Shown: one piece after another, positions 7,364 through 14,754 of the stretch | Layout: every line of letters starts with the position of its first letter | How positions within the stretch are numbered: the first letter of the stretch is position 1 | From: Akkermansia muciniphila | GTDB lineage: Bacteria > Verrucomicrobiota > Verrucomicrobiia > Verrucomicrobiales > Akkermansiaceae | Reading direction: 5' to 3' | DNA length: 64,000 nt | NCBI GenBank assembly: GCA_945874895.1 | Contig: CAMCIC010000011.1 | Span: forward strand, 1 to 64,000 | Translations under genes and position numbers: made by a program | The notes under the pieces: generated by a model | Database searches by the model: none | What the model saw: only the letters and a program-made list of their open reading frames with translations | What the model was told of the DNA's origin: nothing

Positions 7364-7642
7364 TTCGGTCCGAAAGGGACCATTTAGACAAGCCCACGGA
7401 GAAGCCGTGGGTAGCGCGTTTTTCCAAAAATTTTGCGTCCCAAGGGGACGCTTCATCAGGGACCATGCGAAGACCATGCGACACGACGCGAGCGTTTCGA
7501 TGAGGCGTCCCGTTGGGACGCAGCGCCTCTTTTGGTTGATCTAGCCCACGGATGCACCGTGGGCTGATATGAATCGTCCTGTTAGGACGGGAAGACACAC
7601 AAGGGACAAGACGACCGTGACTCACATCATGCCATGTTTTCA
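7364..7642. repeat. Hairpin-rich dispersed repeat, copy 2 (full length)
   Basis: The first 126 bases match copy 1 at 5220-5345. This copy continues with further perfect hairpins: GCGTCCC/GGGACGC nested near GAGGCG, AGCCCACGG/CCGTGGGCT (7552-7574 region) and CGTCC/GGACG. It ends in the same CATGTTTTCA segment as copy 1. Six or more stem-loops in under 300 bases give a non-coding, RNA-like look. Long open frames drawn through it have no protein signature. Confidence 0.85.
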
Positions 7643-7716
7643 CATGCAAGTGCCCCTCCTTCCAGGCTTTGGGCTGTGGTGGAGAAGAAGGATTACGTGC
7701 TGCCGACCTTCCCAAG

Positions 7717-9657
7717 TTATGCACCGGTGGCAGCGATGGCTTCGAGTTCTTCCCAGCGTTGATAGAGTGCGGCGGCGGTAGCACGGGCTTTTTCTAACGA
7801 TTCCATAACGCTGGCGGCTTCGTGAAAACGGGTGCTGTGGAATTCGGGGTCGTTGAGGAGGGCTTCGATTTCGGCGACTTTTTCCTCGGCGGCGAGAATC
7901 GCGTCCTCCATGCCATCGAGTTCCTTGCGCTCGGCGAGAGTGATTTTGCGCGGTTTGACTTCGATGCTGGTCTGAGCTTTTTTCTTGGCCACCTCGCGCG
8001 CAAGGTTTTGCGCATACAGCTTGTCGCGCTGTTCGCGGGCTTTGCGTTTTTCGAGGTAGTAGGAGTAATTGCCCGGTTGCACCACGACGTTGCCGTCTTC
8101 AAAGGCGACGATCTGATCGCAGATGCGGTCGAGGAAATAGCGGTCGTGCGAGACCACTAGGACTGCTCCATCAAAGTCAGCGATGGCTTCTTCCAGCATG
8201 CGCAGGCTGGGCAGGTCGAGGTCGTTGGTGGGCTCGTCCAGCACTAACAGATTGCCGCCGTTTTTCAGGACCTTCGCCAGCATGAGGCGGGCTTTTTCGC
8301 CGCCAGAAAGCAAATCCACGCGTTCATTGATGCGTTTGTCATCGAAGAGGAAACGCCGCAGGTAGGCGCGGGCGCCGAGCGTCTGATCGCCGAACTGGAC
8401 CTTCTCGTTGCCATCGGCCACTTCATCCAAGAGCGAGCCGGTGCCATCGAGCTGCATGCGGGCTTGGTCGATGTAATTGACACGGATTTTTTTTCCGATC
8501 TGCACCGTGCCGGCATCGGGCTCGCGTTTGCCGAGGCAGACTTTGAGGAGAGTCGTTTTGCCCACGCCGTTGCGACCAACGATGCCTGTGCACTGGCCAG
8601 GTCGAATGGAAAGCGTGAGGTCGCGGGCGAGGTAGCGTGGGTTTTGCGCATCGCCGACGATGATGGAAACTTTTTCGAGTTCTACGGCGATGTTGCCGAT
8701 TTCCGGTGCGGGTGGGATGAGCAAATCCATCTCGCGCTCCTCGGGCGGGGCTTCCAGATCGGCCACGGCGTAAAAGGCATCCAGCCGGTGTCGAGACTTC
8801 GTAGTGCGCGCTTTAACGCCCGCGCGCACCCATTGCAGTTCCTCGCGCAGGAAGCGTTGGCGGCGTCGCTCGGTCTGTTCCGCGATCGATTGCCGCACGG
8901 CCTTCGATTCCAGATACGCGGTGTAATTGCCGGGATGCGAGTAGGCCTTACCGTGGTCGATCTCGATGATGCGTGAGGCGATTTCATCGAGGAAATAGCG
9001 GTCGTGCGTCACAAAAATCACTGCTCCCGCGAAGGTCCGCAAGAAGGCCTCCAGCCAGGAGATGGATTCGGCATCGAGGTGGTTGGTCGGTTCGTCCAAC
9101 AGCAACAGATCCGGTTGTGAGGCGAGCGCGCGGCATAGTGAGACGCGGCGTTTTTCTCCACCGGAGAGTGGGCCGACGAGGGCATCGAGGGGTGGGCAAT
9201 CGAGTGAGGTGGCGAGCGATTTGATGCGAGCGTGGAGGTTCCAGCCATCGGCATGTTCGATCACGTGCAACAGATCCGCGAGCTCGTTTTCCGAGCCGTC
9301 GCCCTGTTCGTAGCGTTGAACGGCGGTGATCAGATCCGCGGCGCCTTGTTCGATGCATTCCATCACCGATTGTTGCGGGTCCATCTCGAAGTCTTGTGGC
9401 AGATAGCCGACGCGCAGACCTTTGCGCACGGAAATTTCTCCTGAGTCCGCTTGTTGCTGGCGGGTGAGAATTTTCAGCAGACTGGATTTTCCGCAGCCGT
9501 TGCGTCCCACCAATCCTGCTTTTTCTCCTGCTGCTACGGCGAGGGTCACGCCGTCTAACAGGTTTTGGTAGCCGTAGGACAGGCGGATTTCGTTGGCGGA
9601 GAGCAGAGCAGACACGGCGCGCACGCTAGGTGGCAATGCGCCGATGGGCAATCTCAA
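7717..9657 (-). CDS. ABC-F ATPase (Uup-like)
   Basis: A soluble protein of about 630-646 residues with two ABC ATPase domains and no membrane segments. ABC-F proteins act on ribosomes or nucleic acid. Domain 1 has Walker A GRNGCGKSS, signature LSGGEKRRVSL and Walker B LLLLDEPTNHLD. Domain 2 has GRNGVGKTT, LSGGEKARLML and LLVLDEPTNDLD. A charged linker joins them, and a C-terminal coiled-coil (AEREL-rich, then VAEIEALLNDPEF and onward) fits the Uup-type DNA/RNA-binding tail. The first possible start is TTG at 9657. A GTG at 9615, just before SALLSANEIRLSYG, fits family length better. An antibiotic-resistance ABC-F is possible but the C-terminal domain favours Uup. Confidence 0.9.
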   Translation of the reverse strand: MRLPIGALPPSVRAVSALLSANEIRLSYGYQNLLDGVTLAVAAGEKAGLVGRNGCGKSSLLKILTRQQQADSGEISVRKGLRVGYLPQDFEMDPQQSVMECIEQGAADLITAVQRYEQGDGSENELADLLHVIEHADGWNLHARIKSLATSLDCPPLDALVGPLSGGEKRRVSLCRALASQPDLLLLDEPTNHLDAESISWLEAFLRTFAGAVIFVTHDRYFLDEIASRIIEIDHGKAYSHPGNYTAYLESKAVRQSIAEQTERRRQRFLREELQWVRAGVKARTTKSRHRLDAFYAVADLEAPPEEREMDLLIPPAPEIGNIAVELEKVSIIVGDAQNPRYLARDLTLSIRPGQCTGIVGRNGVGKTTLLKVCLGKREPDAGTVQIGKKIRVNYIDQARMQLDGTGSLLDEVADGNEKVQFGDQTLGARAYLRRFLFDDKRINERVDLLSGGEKARLMLAKVLKNGGNLLVLDEPTNDLDLPSLRMLEEAIADFDGAVLVVSHDRYFLDRICDQIVAFEDGNVVVQPGNYSYYLEKRKAREQRDKLYAQNLAREVAKKKAQTSIEVKPRKITLAERKELDGMEDAILAAEEKVAEIEALLNDPEFHSTRFHEAASVMESLEKARATAAALYQRWEELEAIAATGA

Positions 9658-9677
9658 ACGCTCGATCTCGATGTTCC

Positions 9678-10070
9678 TTACTCAGCCAGTTGTTCGTTCA
9701 GTGTGAACAGATCATAGATCACGCCGATGCCAAAAACGCCACCGGTGAAAAGCCAGATGAGCCCCGTGCCCCACTTGCCCAGATAAAATCGATGAATCCC
9801 GAATAAGCCGAGCAGAACCAGTAAAATCCACGCGACGGTGGGGTCTTGTTTTGCATAGGGATAGCGGTCATTCGCCTCCCGCACCATGCCGGGAACGAGG
9901 AAGACATCGATCAGCCAGCCTATGCCCAACAGCCCACCTGTCAGTGCCCAGATCAGACCACTGATTTTGCGACCTGTGTAAAAGCGATGCAGTCCGACGA
10001 AGCCGAAGACCCAGAAAACGTAGCCCAAGCCGGTATCATGTGTTTGTTTCACGAGGAAATCGTAGTTCAA
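9678..10070 (-). CDS. TM2-domain membrane protein
   Basis: A 130-residue protein with two tandem TM2 units. Each has a pair of hydrophobic helices joined by a short turn with the family motif: [20 protein letters not shown] in the first and [20 protein letters not shown] in the second. It is an integral inner-membrane protein of unknown role. The start is read as TTG at 10070, and a GTG six codons later is an alternative. It lies 20 bases upstream of the ABC-F gene on the same strand and may be co-transcribed with it. Confidence 0.85.
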   Translation of the reverse strand: MNYDFLVKQTHDTGLGYVFWVFGFVGLHRFYTGRKISGLIWALTGGLLGIGWLIDVFLVPGMVREANDRYPYAKQDPTVAWILLVLLGLFGIHRFYLGKWGTGLIWLFTGGVFGIGVIYDLFTLNEQLAE

Positions 10071-10152
10071 TCCGCAGGGTGAGGCGATGGGAATTTTTTG
10101 TCATCTTTGGAATCGCGCTTGCAGTCAGATGGGCGATCTCTAGTCTTATACC

Positions 10153-11154
10153 ATGTCCAACGTCTCTTGGAATCGTCGCACCTTTCTTACCGGTTCAGCT
10201 GCCTTGCTCTCGCAGTTGGCCACGTCTGCCGCTGCTGAATCGCCCGCCACCACAGCTGCAGCGCCGTTTCGCAATCCGAACGTCTATCGCTTTCAGATCG
10301 GCGACATCGAGGCCTTTTCCATCAGTGACGGCCATTCGCTCATTCGTCCGGCGATGGGCATGATGCATCCGGAGGGCGACCGTCCGCAGATGCAGTCGGT
10401 TTTGGAATCGAACTTCGAGCGCACGGATGGAATACCGCTTTATGTCAATATCCTCGTCCTGCGCAAGGGCAAGGAAGTGGCGGTGTTTGATGCGGGATTT
10501 GGCAAATGGCCGAATCCGAACTGGGGTTGGTTTTTTCAAGCGCTCGCGTCTGTGGGCATCCAGCGCACGGATGTCACGGCGGCGTTTCTGAGTCACGCGC
10601 ATGTCGATCACATCGCAGGTTTTGTCACCGACGATGCGATGACTTTTCCCAATGCGCAGTTTTATTGTACCCAAGAAGAATTGGATTTTTGGTTTTCGCC
10701 CGAGCCGGATTTTTCCAAATCCAAACGCGACAAACGTGAACTCCCAGGTCTCACGCGCGACAACCGCAAGCGTTTTGAGATTCTCAAGCCAGTGACCCAA
10801 GTGCTCAAAGACGGGAGCAGCGTGTGGGGTGGAGACATCCAACTGGAACTCGCGCCCGGTCACACGGCGGGGCACGCGATTTTTCACATCCAGTCGAAAG
10901 GCGAAAAGCTCCTCCACATCATGGATCTTGCTCACCATCACCTGCTGATGTTTGCAAATGTGAACTGGACGATCGCTTTCGATCACGATCCGGAACTCGC
11001 TGTGATTACGCGGAAAAAAGTCTACGGTCGTGCTCTAACAGAAAAGACGCGTCTCTACGGATTCCACTTGCCGTGGCCGGGACTCGGGCATCTGGGGCAG
11101 CGCTCCACGGATTCTTACCTGTGGATTCCCGAGCGATATTCTTGGGGATCGTAA
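10153..11154 (+). CDS. Tat-exported metallo-beta-lactamase-fold hydrolase
   Basis: A 333-residue protein with a twin-arginine leader (NRRTFLTGSAALLSQLATSAAA), so it is folded with metal in the cytoplasm and then exported. The MBL core shows the zinc motif SHAHVDHIAG, then APGHTAGH, IMDLAHHH with the bridging Asp, and FHLPWPG near the end. The substrate is unknown, and relatives include lactonases and quorum-quenching enzymes. TTGCAG (10119) and TAGTCT (10141-10146) lie upstream with the ATG at the expected transcription start, so the message may be leaderless. Confidence 0.88.
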   Translation: MSNVSWNRRTFLTGSAALLSQLATSAAAESPATTAAAPFRNPNVYRFQIGDIEAFSISDGHSLIRPAMGMMHPEGDRPQMQSVLESNFERTDGIPLYVNILVLRKGKEVAVFDAGFGKWPNPNWGWFFQALASVGIQRTDVTAAFLSHAHVDHIAGFVTDDAMTFPNAQFYCTQEELDFWFSPEPDFSKSKRDKRELPGLTRDNRKRFEILKPVTQVLKDGSSVWGGDIQLELAPGHTAGHAIFHIQSKGEKLLHIMDLAHHHLLMFANVNWTIAFDHDPELAVITRKKVYGRALTEKTRLYGFHLPWPGLGHLGQRSTDSYLWIPERYSWGS

Positions 11155-11211
11155 AAAATCATTTTTTAGACAAAACGTCATGCCCGTGCCGCTCCTACAG
11201 ATGAGCATCTG

Positions 11212-11241
11212 TTTGGTTTTATGGGTTTTTCCAACGGTTGC
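11212..11241 (+). repeat. Conserved T/G-rich core, unit 1
   Basis: The string TTTGGTTTTATGGG followed by TTTTTCCAACGGTTGC recurs with small indels at 11367-11393. Each copy is followed within 4-12 bases by a strong terminator hairpin. The region is non-coding and may be the end of a small RNA or a mRNA-tail element. Confidence 0.6.
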
Positions 11242-11253
11242 TATCAAACAATG

Positions 11254-11292
11254 AACGGGTAGGCTTCGCATAGGAGCCTACCCGTTTCTTTT
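11254..11292 (+). terminator. Intrinsic terminator 1
   Basis: A perfect 12-bp stem (11254-11265 with 11275-11286), a 9-base loop and the T-rich tail TTTCTTTT. It lies about 100 bases after the MBL-fold gene and reads in the same direction, so it probably ends that transcript. Confidence 0.85.
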
Positions 11293-11397
11293 CCGATCGA
11301 AATGATTCATACTTGTGCTGCGCGGAAAAGTTGGCACGGATTTCGCTAAACGTAAGGTGTCGACTGATTGGTTTTGGGTTTTCCAACGGTTGCGCAG
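11293..11397 (+). ncRNA. Candidate small RNA between two terminators
   Basis: This stretch lies between terminator 1 and terminator 2 and holds the second copy of the conserved core (11367-11393). No plausible coding frame stays within it. A second plus-strand terminator only ~100 bases after the first implies a separate short transcript starting in between, or a duplicated tail. A weak CATACT (-10-like) lies near 11307-11312. Expression is unproven. Confidence 0.35.
11367..11393 (+). repeat. Conserved T/G-rich core, unit 2
   Basis: ATTGGTTTTGGG followed by TTTTCCAACGGTTGC, matching unit 1 at 11212-11241 except for a few inserted or deleted T/A bases. It is followed 4 bases later by terminator 2. 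Confidence 0.6.
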
Positions 11398-11448
11398 AGA
11401 GGGCGGCGAATCGATCGAGCATCAAAGGATTCGCCGCCCTCTTTTTTT
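11398..11448 (+). terminator. Intrinsic terminator 2
   Basis: A perfect 15-bp GC-rich stem (11398-11412 with 11428-11442), a 15-base loop and a run of seven T. It reads on the plus strand, while the next gene (DUF1552) is on the minus strand and converges on it. Confidence 0.88.
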
Positions 11449-11495
11449 CTCGTTGCATCACCCGCCATCAAGAGGCGATGGAGATGCGATCGTGA

Positions 11496-12797
11496 TCAGA
11501 CATCCAGTTTTCCTGTCGAGTCTCCCACGCGTTCGGCCTTGGCTCCCATGCGATCCAGCAGTGACAGGTGCAGGTTGGTGAGAGGGGTCTCTCCGCTGGT
11601 TTCGAGCAAGCGACCGGCCTTCAGAGTGCCGTTGCCATGACCTGCCAGGATCATGGGCAGATTGTCGTGATTGTGACGATCGCCATCGCAAATGCCACCG
11701 CCGTAGACGATCATCGAGTGATCGAGCAAGTTGCCATTTCCCTCCTTGGTGTTTTTCAACTGGGTCAGGAAACGAGCGAATTCTGCAGCGTAGAATTCAT
11801 CGATTTTGGCGATGATGGAAAGACGTCTTTCATCGCGCTGGTGGTGCGAAACGCCGTGATGCGATTCGTTCACGCCGATTTCTGGGAATGTGCGGTTGGA
11901 GCCGTCGTGGGCTAACAAAAAGGATGCCACGCGTGTGGAATCGGTCTGGAATGCGATAAGCATGAGATCATACATCGCACGGATGTGTTCCCGATAGCTT
12001 TTGGGGACGCCGTTTGGCACATCGATTTCCGGCACTTCTTTGCGGTGTTTTTCCGCGCGTTCGATGCGTTGTTCAATTTCCCGCACGGAGGTGAAATATT
12101 CATCGAGCTTGTTTTTGTCCGCACCTGTGGCGCGCGATTGTAGGCGTTTGGCATCAGCCATCACGAAGTCCAGCACGGATTTTTTTCGCATCTGCCGCTC
12201 CGCGTTGCCTTTCTCGTCCTTCGAGCCGAATAGAGCCTCGAACACCATGCGGGGATCACGCATCGGGGGAACGGGGGTGGTGTCGGAGCGCCAGGCGAGA
12301 TTGTATTGGTAGGCGCAGGAATAGCCGGAATCGCAATTGCCGGAGCGGCGCGGTTCATCGGTGGAAAGCTCCAGTGAGGGGAGTCGCGTCAGGTGCCCGA
12401 GTTGTTGGGCGGCGATCTGATCGGCGGACACTCCGATGCGGATGTCGGCTCCCGAAGTTTTTCGCGCTTGGCAGCCAGTGAGGAAGCTGGCGTTCGCCCG
12501 GGCGTGGTCACCTGCGCCGTCGCCATTGGCCCGTGCTGTGTCGAGCGTGAGTCCCTTGATCACCTGGAAGTGATCCCGCAAATCGGACAAGGGTGAGAGC
12601 GACGGTGAGAGTTGGTAGTTTTTTCCCGAGCCATTAGGGAACCACAACTTGGTGTTCACGCCATTTGGCAAATAGATGTATGCCAAGCGCAGGGGAGAGC
12701 CCGGGCTTGCGGCAGCCGTGGCGGCGCGCAAAGGTTCCAACATCGGCAGTGCCAAGGTGGATGCCAAGCTTTTCAGAAACAGGCGGCGTGAATTCAT
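11496..12797 (-). CDS. DUF1552 secreted protein
   Basis: A 433-residue protein from the ATG at 12797. An upstream ATG at 12845 would add a non-signal extension. The leader MNSRRLFLKSLASTLALPML is Tat/Sec-like with a double Arg. The body matches DUF1552, common in Planctomycetes and Verrucomicrobia: IYLPNGVNTKLWFP, ARANASFLTGCQARKTSGAD, SIDQ-like region, HHGVSHHQ and MIVYGGGICDGDRHNHDNLP. In other genomes such genes usually neighbour DUF1592/DUF1588 cytochrome genes. Here it stands alone. The role is unknown, probably periplasmic. Confidence 0.88.
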   Translation of the reverse strand: MNSRRLFLKSLASTLALPMLEPLRAATAAASPGSPLRLAYIYLPNGVNTKLWFPNGSGKNYQLSPSLSPLSDLRDHFQVIKGLTLDTARANGDGAGDHARANASFLTGCQARKTSGADIRIGVSADQIAAQQLGHLTRLPSLELSTDEPRRSGNCDSGYSCAYQYNLAWRSDTTPVPPMRDPRMVFEALFGSKDEKGNAERQMRKKSVLDFVMADAKRLQSRATGADKNKLDEYFTSVREIEQRIERAEKHRKEVPEIDVPNGVPKSYREHIRAMYDLMLIAFQTDSTRVASFLLAHDGSNRTFPEIGVNESHHGVSHHQRDERRLSIIAKIDEFYAAEFARFLTQLKNTKEGNGNLLDHSMIVYGGGICDGDRHNHDNLPMILAGHGNGTLKAGRLLETSGETPLTNLHLSLLDRMGAKAERVGDSTGKLDV

Positions 12798-13032
12798 AGC
12801 GGAAAGGGGTCGCACATAGGATAGCCCAAATGAGCAAGGAAGCAAATTTACGCGCCATGAGATGACACTATTTCAGCGATTCTGCCATCGGCGGTAGCGG
12901 GGCATGGTCGTGATGTGCTTTTTTTTGCGGCGACACGTTCTTCGCGATTGTGACGGATTTTTTGTTGAGAGCATGGGGCTTTCGAGATTCGGGCTTTACA
13001 GCACTTGTGGCATCTGATTCTAGTTTTGCTTC

Positions 13033-13632
13033 ATGACAGACCACATCTACACCGAATTTCATCGATTTCTTCAACGCGAGGAAAAAGAGCGCTTGCTGGG
13101 CCAGCGTGGCATGGTGATTTGGTTGTGTGGTTTATCGGGTTCGGGGAAATCCACCATCGCCAATGCTGCGGAGCGCGTGCTGCACCAGCAGGGTCGCGCC
13201 ACGGTCATTCTCGATGGCGACAACATCCGCTCTGGGCTCAATGCGAACCTGGGATTCTCGGATGATGATCGTCTTGAAAACATCCGTCGCATGGCGGAGG
13301 TGGCCAAGCTTTTTGCCTCTCAGGGCATGATCACTTTTGTTTCTGCCATCACGCCGCGCGGCGCGCTGCGCGATGTGGCGCGCGGCATCCTTGGTGATGA
13401 CTTTTATGAAGTCTACGTCAAAGCCAGCTTCGAGGCCTGCGCGGCCCGTGACGTAAAAGGCCTCTACGCCAAGGCCGCGCGCGGGGAAATCCAGCATTTC
13501 ACCGGCAAAGACAGTTCTTTTGAAGAACCCATCCAAGCCGACTTGGTGCTGGATAGCGAGGTTCTCAGTCTCGTGGAATGCGTCGATGCCCTCCTCGAGG
13601 CCACCTCGAAACGCCGCCATCTGTCCTGCTGA
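13033..13632 (+). CDS. cysC: Adenylylsulfate (APS) kinase
   Basis: A 199-residue cytosolic enzyme that phosphorylates APS with ATP to give PAPS. Walker A is GLSGSGKST (about residues 33-41). Family motifs LDGDNIRSGLNANLGFSDDD, ENIRRMAEVAKLF and VSAITPRG, and the lid region FTGKDSSFEEP, are all present, so the enzyme looks active. It precedes cysD by 118 bases on the same strand. No PAPS reductase (cysH) or sulfotransferase is in the window, so the fate of PAPS here (assimilation or sulfation) is open. Confidence 0.95.
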   Translation: MTDHIYTEFHRFLQREEKERLLGQRGMVIWLCGLSGSGKSTIANAAERVLHQQGRATVILDGDNIRSGLNANLGFSDDDRLENIRRMAEVAKLFASQGMITFVSAITPRGALRDVARGILGDDFYEVYVKASFEACAARDVKGLYAKAARGEIQHFTGKDSSFEEPIQADLVLDSEVLSLVECVDALLEATSKRRHLSC

Positions 13633-13644
13633 TTTTTCCCAATC

Positions 13645-13670
13645 ATTAGTAAATTACACAACAAACTAAT
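13645..13670 (+). promoter_or_regulatory. Inverted repeat before cysD promoter
   Basis: ATTAGT (13645-13650) and ACTAAT (13665-13670) are separated by 14 bases in an AT-rich stretch. They sit directly before ATTTTTTCTTGACC (13671-13684), whose TTGACC can serve as a -35. This may be a regulator site for the cysDN transcript. The binding protein is unknown. Confidence 0.4.
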
Positions 13671-13701
13671 ATTTTTTCTTGACCGGGGAGAAATTTGCGG
13701 C

Positions 13702-13736
13702 AAATTCCGCGGCGCGCGACGCAAGTTGCGGAATTT
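13702..13736 (+). promoter_or_regulatory. Leader hairpin upstream of cysD
   Basis: AAATTCCGC (13702-13710) pairs perfectly with GCGGAATTT (13728-13736), followed by TTCCC and the ATG 14 bases later. It could reduce translation or act as an attenuator. It matches no riboswitch I know. Confidence 0.4.
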
Positions 13737-13750
13737 TTCCCTACGTCATC

Positions 13751-14656
13751 ATGCCCAACTACCAACTCAGCCATTTGGATCAATTGGAAGCGGAAGCCAT
13801 TTTTGTGCTCCGTGAAACGGCCGCCCAATTTGAAAACCCCGCATTGCTTTTCTCCGGCGGCAAGGACTCCATTGTCATGGCCTGGCTCGCTCGCAAGGCT
13901 TTCTGGCCCGCCAAGATGCCGTTTCCATTGGTTCACGTCGATACCGGTCACAATTTCGCCGAGACCATGACGTATCGCGATGAGTTCGTGGACATGATCG
14001 GTGCTCGTCTGGTGGTGGGCCTCGTTCAGGAATCGATCGACACCGGTCGCGTGGTGGAGGAAAAAGGTCCCAACGCCTCGCGCAACAAACTCCAGACCGT
14101 CACCTTGCTCGATACCATCGAAAAGCACCAATACGATGCCTGCCTCGGTGGTGGACGTCGTGATGAGGAAAAGGCCCGTGCGAAGGAGCGCTTTTTCTCG
14201 CATCGTGATGACTTCGGTCAATGGGATCCGAAAAATCAACGTCCCGAATTGTGGAATCTTTTCAACGGACGCAAGAATCCCGGTGAGCACTTCCGCGTGT
14301 TCCCGCTATCCAATTTCACCGAGATGGACATCTGGATGTATATCAAGCGTGAAAACATTCCTCTTCCCTCGATTTACTTCTCTCACGAACGCGAAGTGTT
14401 TGAGCGCAACGGCCAACTTCTCGCCGTGACCGATTTCCTTCAACCTCAGCCACACGAGCTCATCGAAAAACGCATCGTGCGGTTCCGCACCATTGGCGAT
14501 GCCACCTGCACCGGTGCCGTCGAGTCACGCGCCTCCAATCTCGATGAGGTCATCGCCGAGGTCGCTGCCGCCCGCCAGACCGAACGTGGCACCCGTGCCG
14601 ATGACAAACGTTCCGAAACCGCGATGGAAGACCGTAAGAAAGAAGGATATTTCTGA
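13751..14656 (+). CDS. cysD: Sulfate adenylyltransferase subunit 2
   Basis: A 301-residue catalytic subunit of ATP sulfurylase, the usual family length. It forms APS from ATP and sulfate with CysN. The PP-loop is FSGGKDSIVM (about residues 36-45). Other conserved segments are VDTGHNFAETMTYRDEF, GGGRRDEEKARAKER, FPLSNFTEMDIWMYI and the C-terminal GYF. The ATG at 13751 gives MPNYQLSHLDQLEAEAI, as in relatives. A further upstream frame adds 24 residues with no match to the family. cysN follows 98 bases later. Confidence 0.95.
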   Translation: MPNYQLSHLDQLEAEAIFVLRETAAQFENPALLFSGGKDSIVMAWLARKAFWPAKMPFPLVHVDTGHNFAETMTYRDEFVDMIGARLVVGLVQESIDTGRVVEEKGPNASRNKLQTVTLLDTIEKHQYDACLGGGRRDEEKARAKERFFSHRDDFGQWDPKNQRPELWNLFNGRKNPGEHFRVFPLSNFTEMDIWMYIKRENIPLPSIYFSHEREVFERNGQLLAVTDFLQPQPHELIEKRIVRFRTIGDATCTGAVESRASNLDEVIAEVAAARQTERGTRADDKRSETAMEDRKKEGYF

Positions 14657-14754
14657 AAAGTGACGAGTGTGCATGGATCCGTGATCCGCGCCACTCAAGA
14701 AAATCAAATCGTCAAACCACTGCTCACTTTACACTGCTCACTCCACAAGAAAAA

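Noticed and set aside
5220-7642. Repeats considered as a CRISPR array
   Set aside because: There are only two copies about 2.1 kb apart, with no regular spacers and no cas genes.
5220-7642. Repeats considered as insertion-sequence ends
   Set aside because: They are direct rather than inverted copies, and no transposase lies between or beside them.
7281-7784. A 167-residue minus-strand open frame
   Set aside because: It runs through hairpin repeat copy 2 and the end of the ABC-F gene. The product is low-meaning repeat translation.
12868-13074. A 68-residue Lys-rich minus-strand open frame
   Set aside because: It overlaps the start of cysC, has no promoter or family match, and could not be told from chance.
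13633-13750. SAM or other sulfur riboswitch before cysD
   Set aside because: Only one simple hairpin is present, and no conserved riboswitch core could be found.
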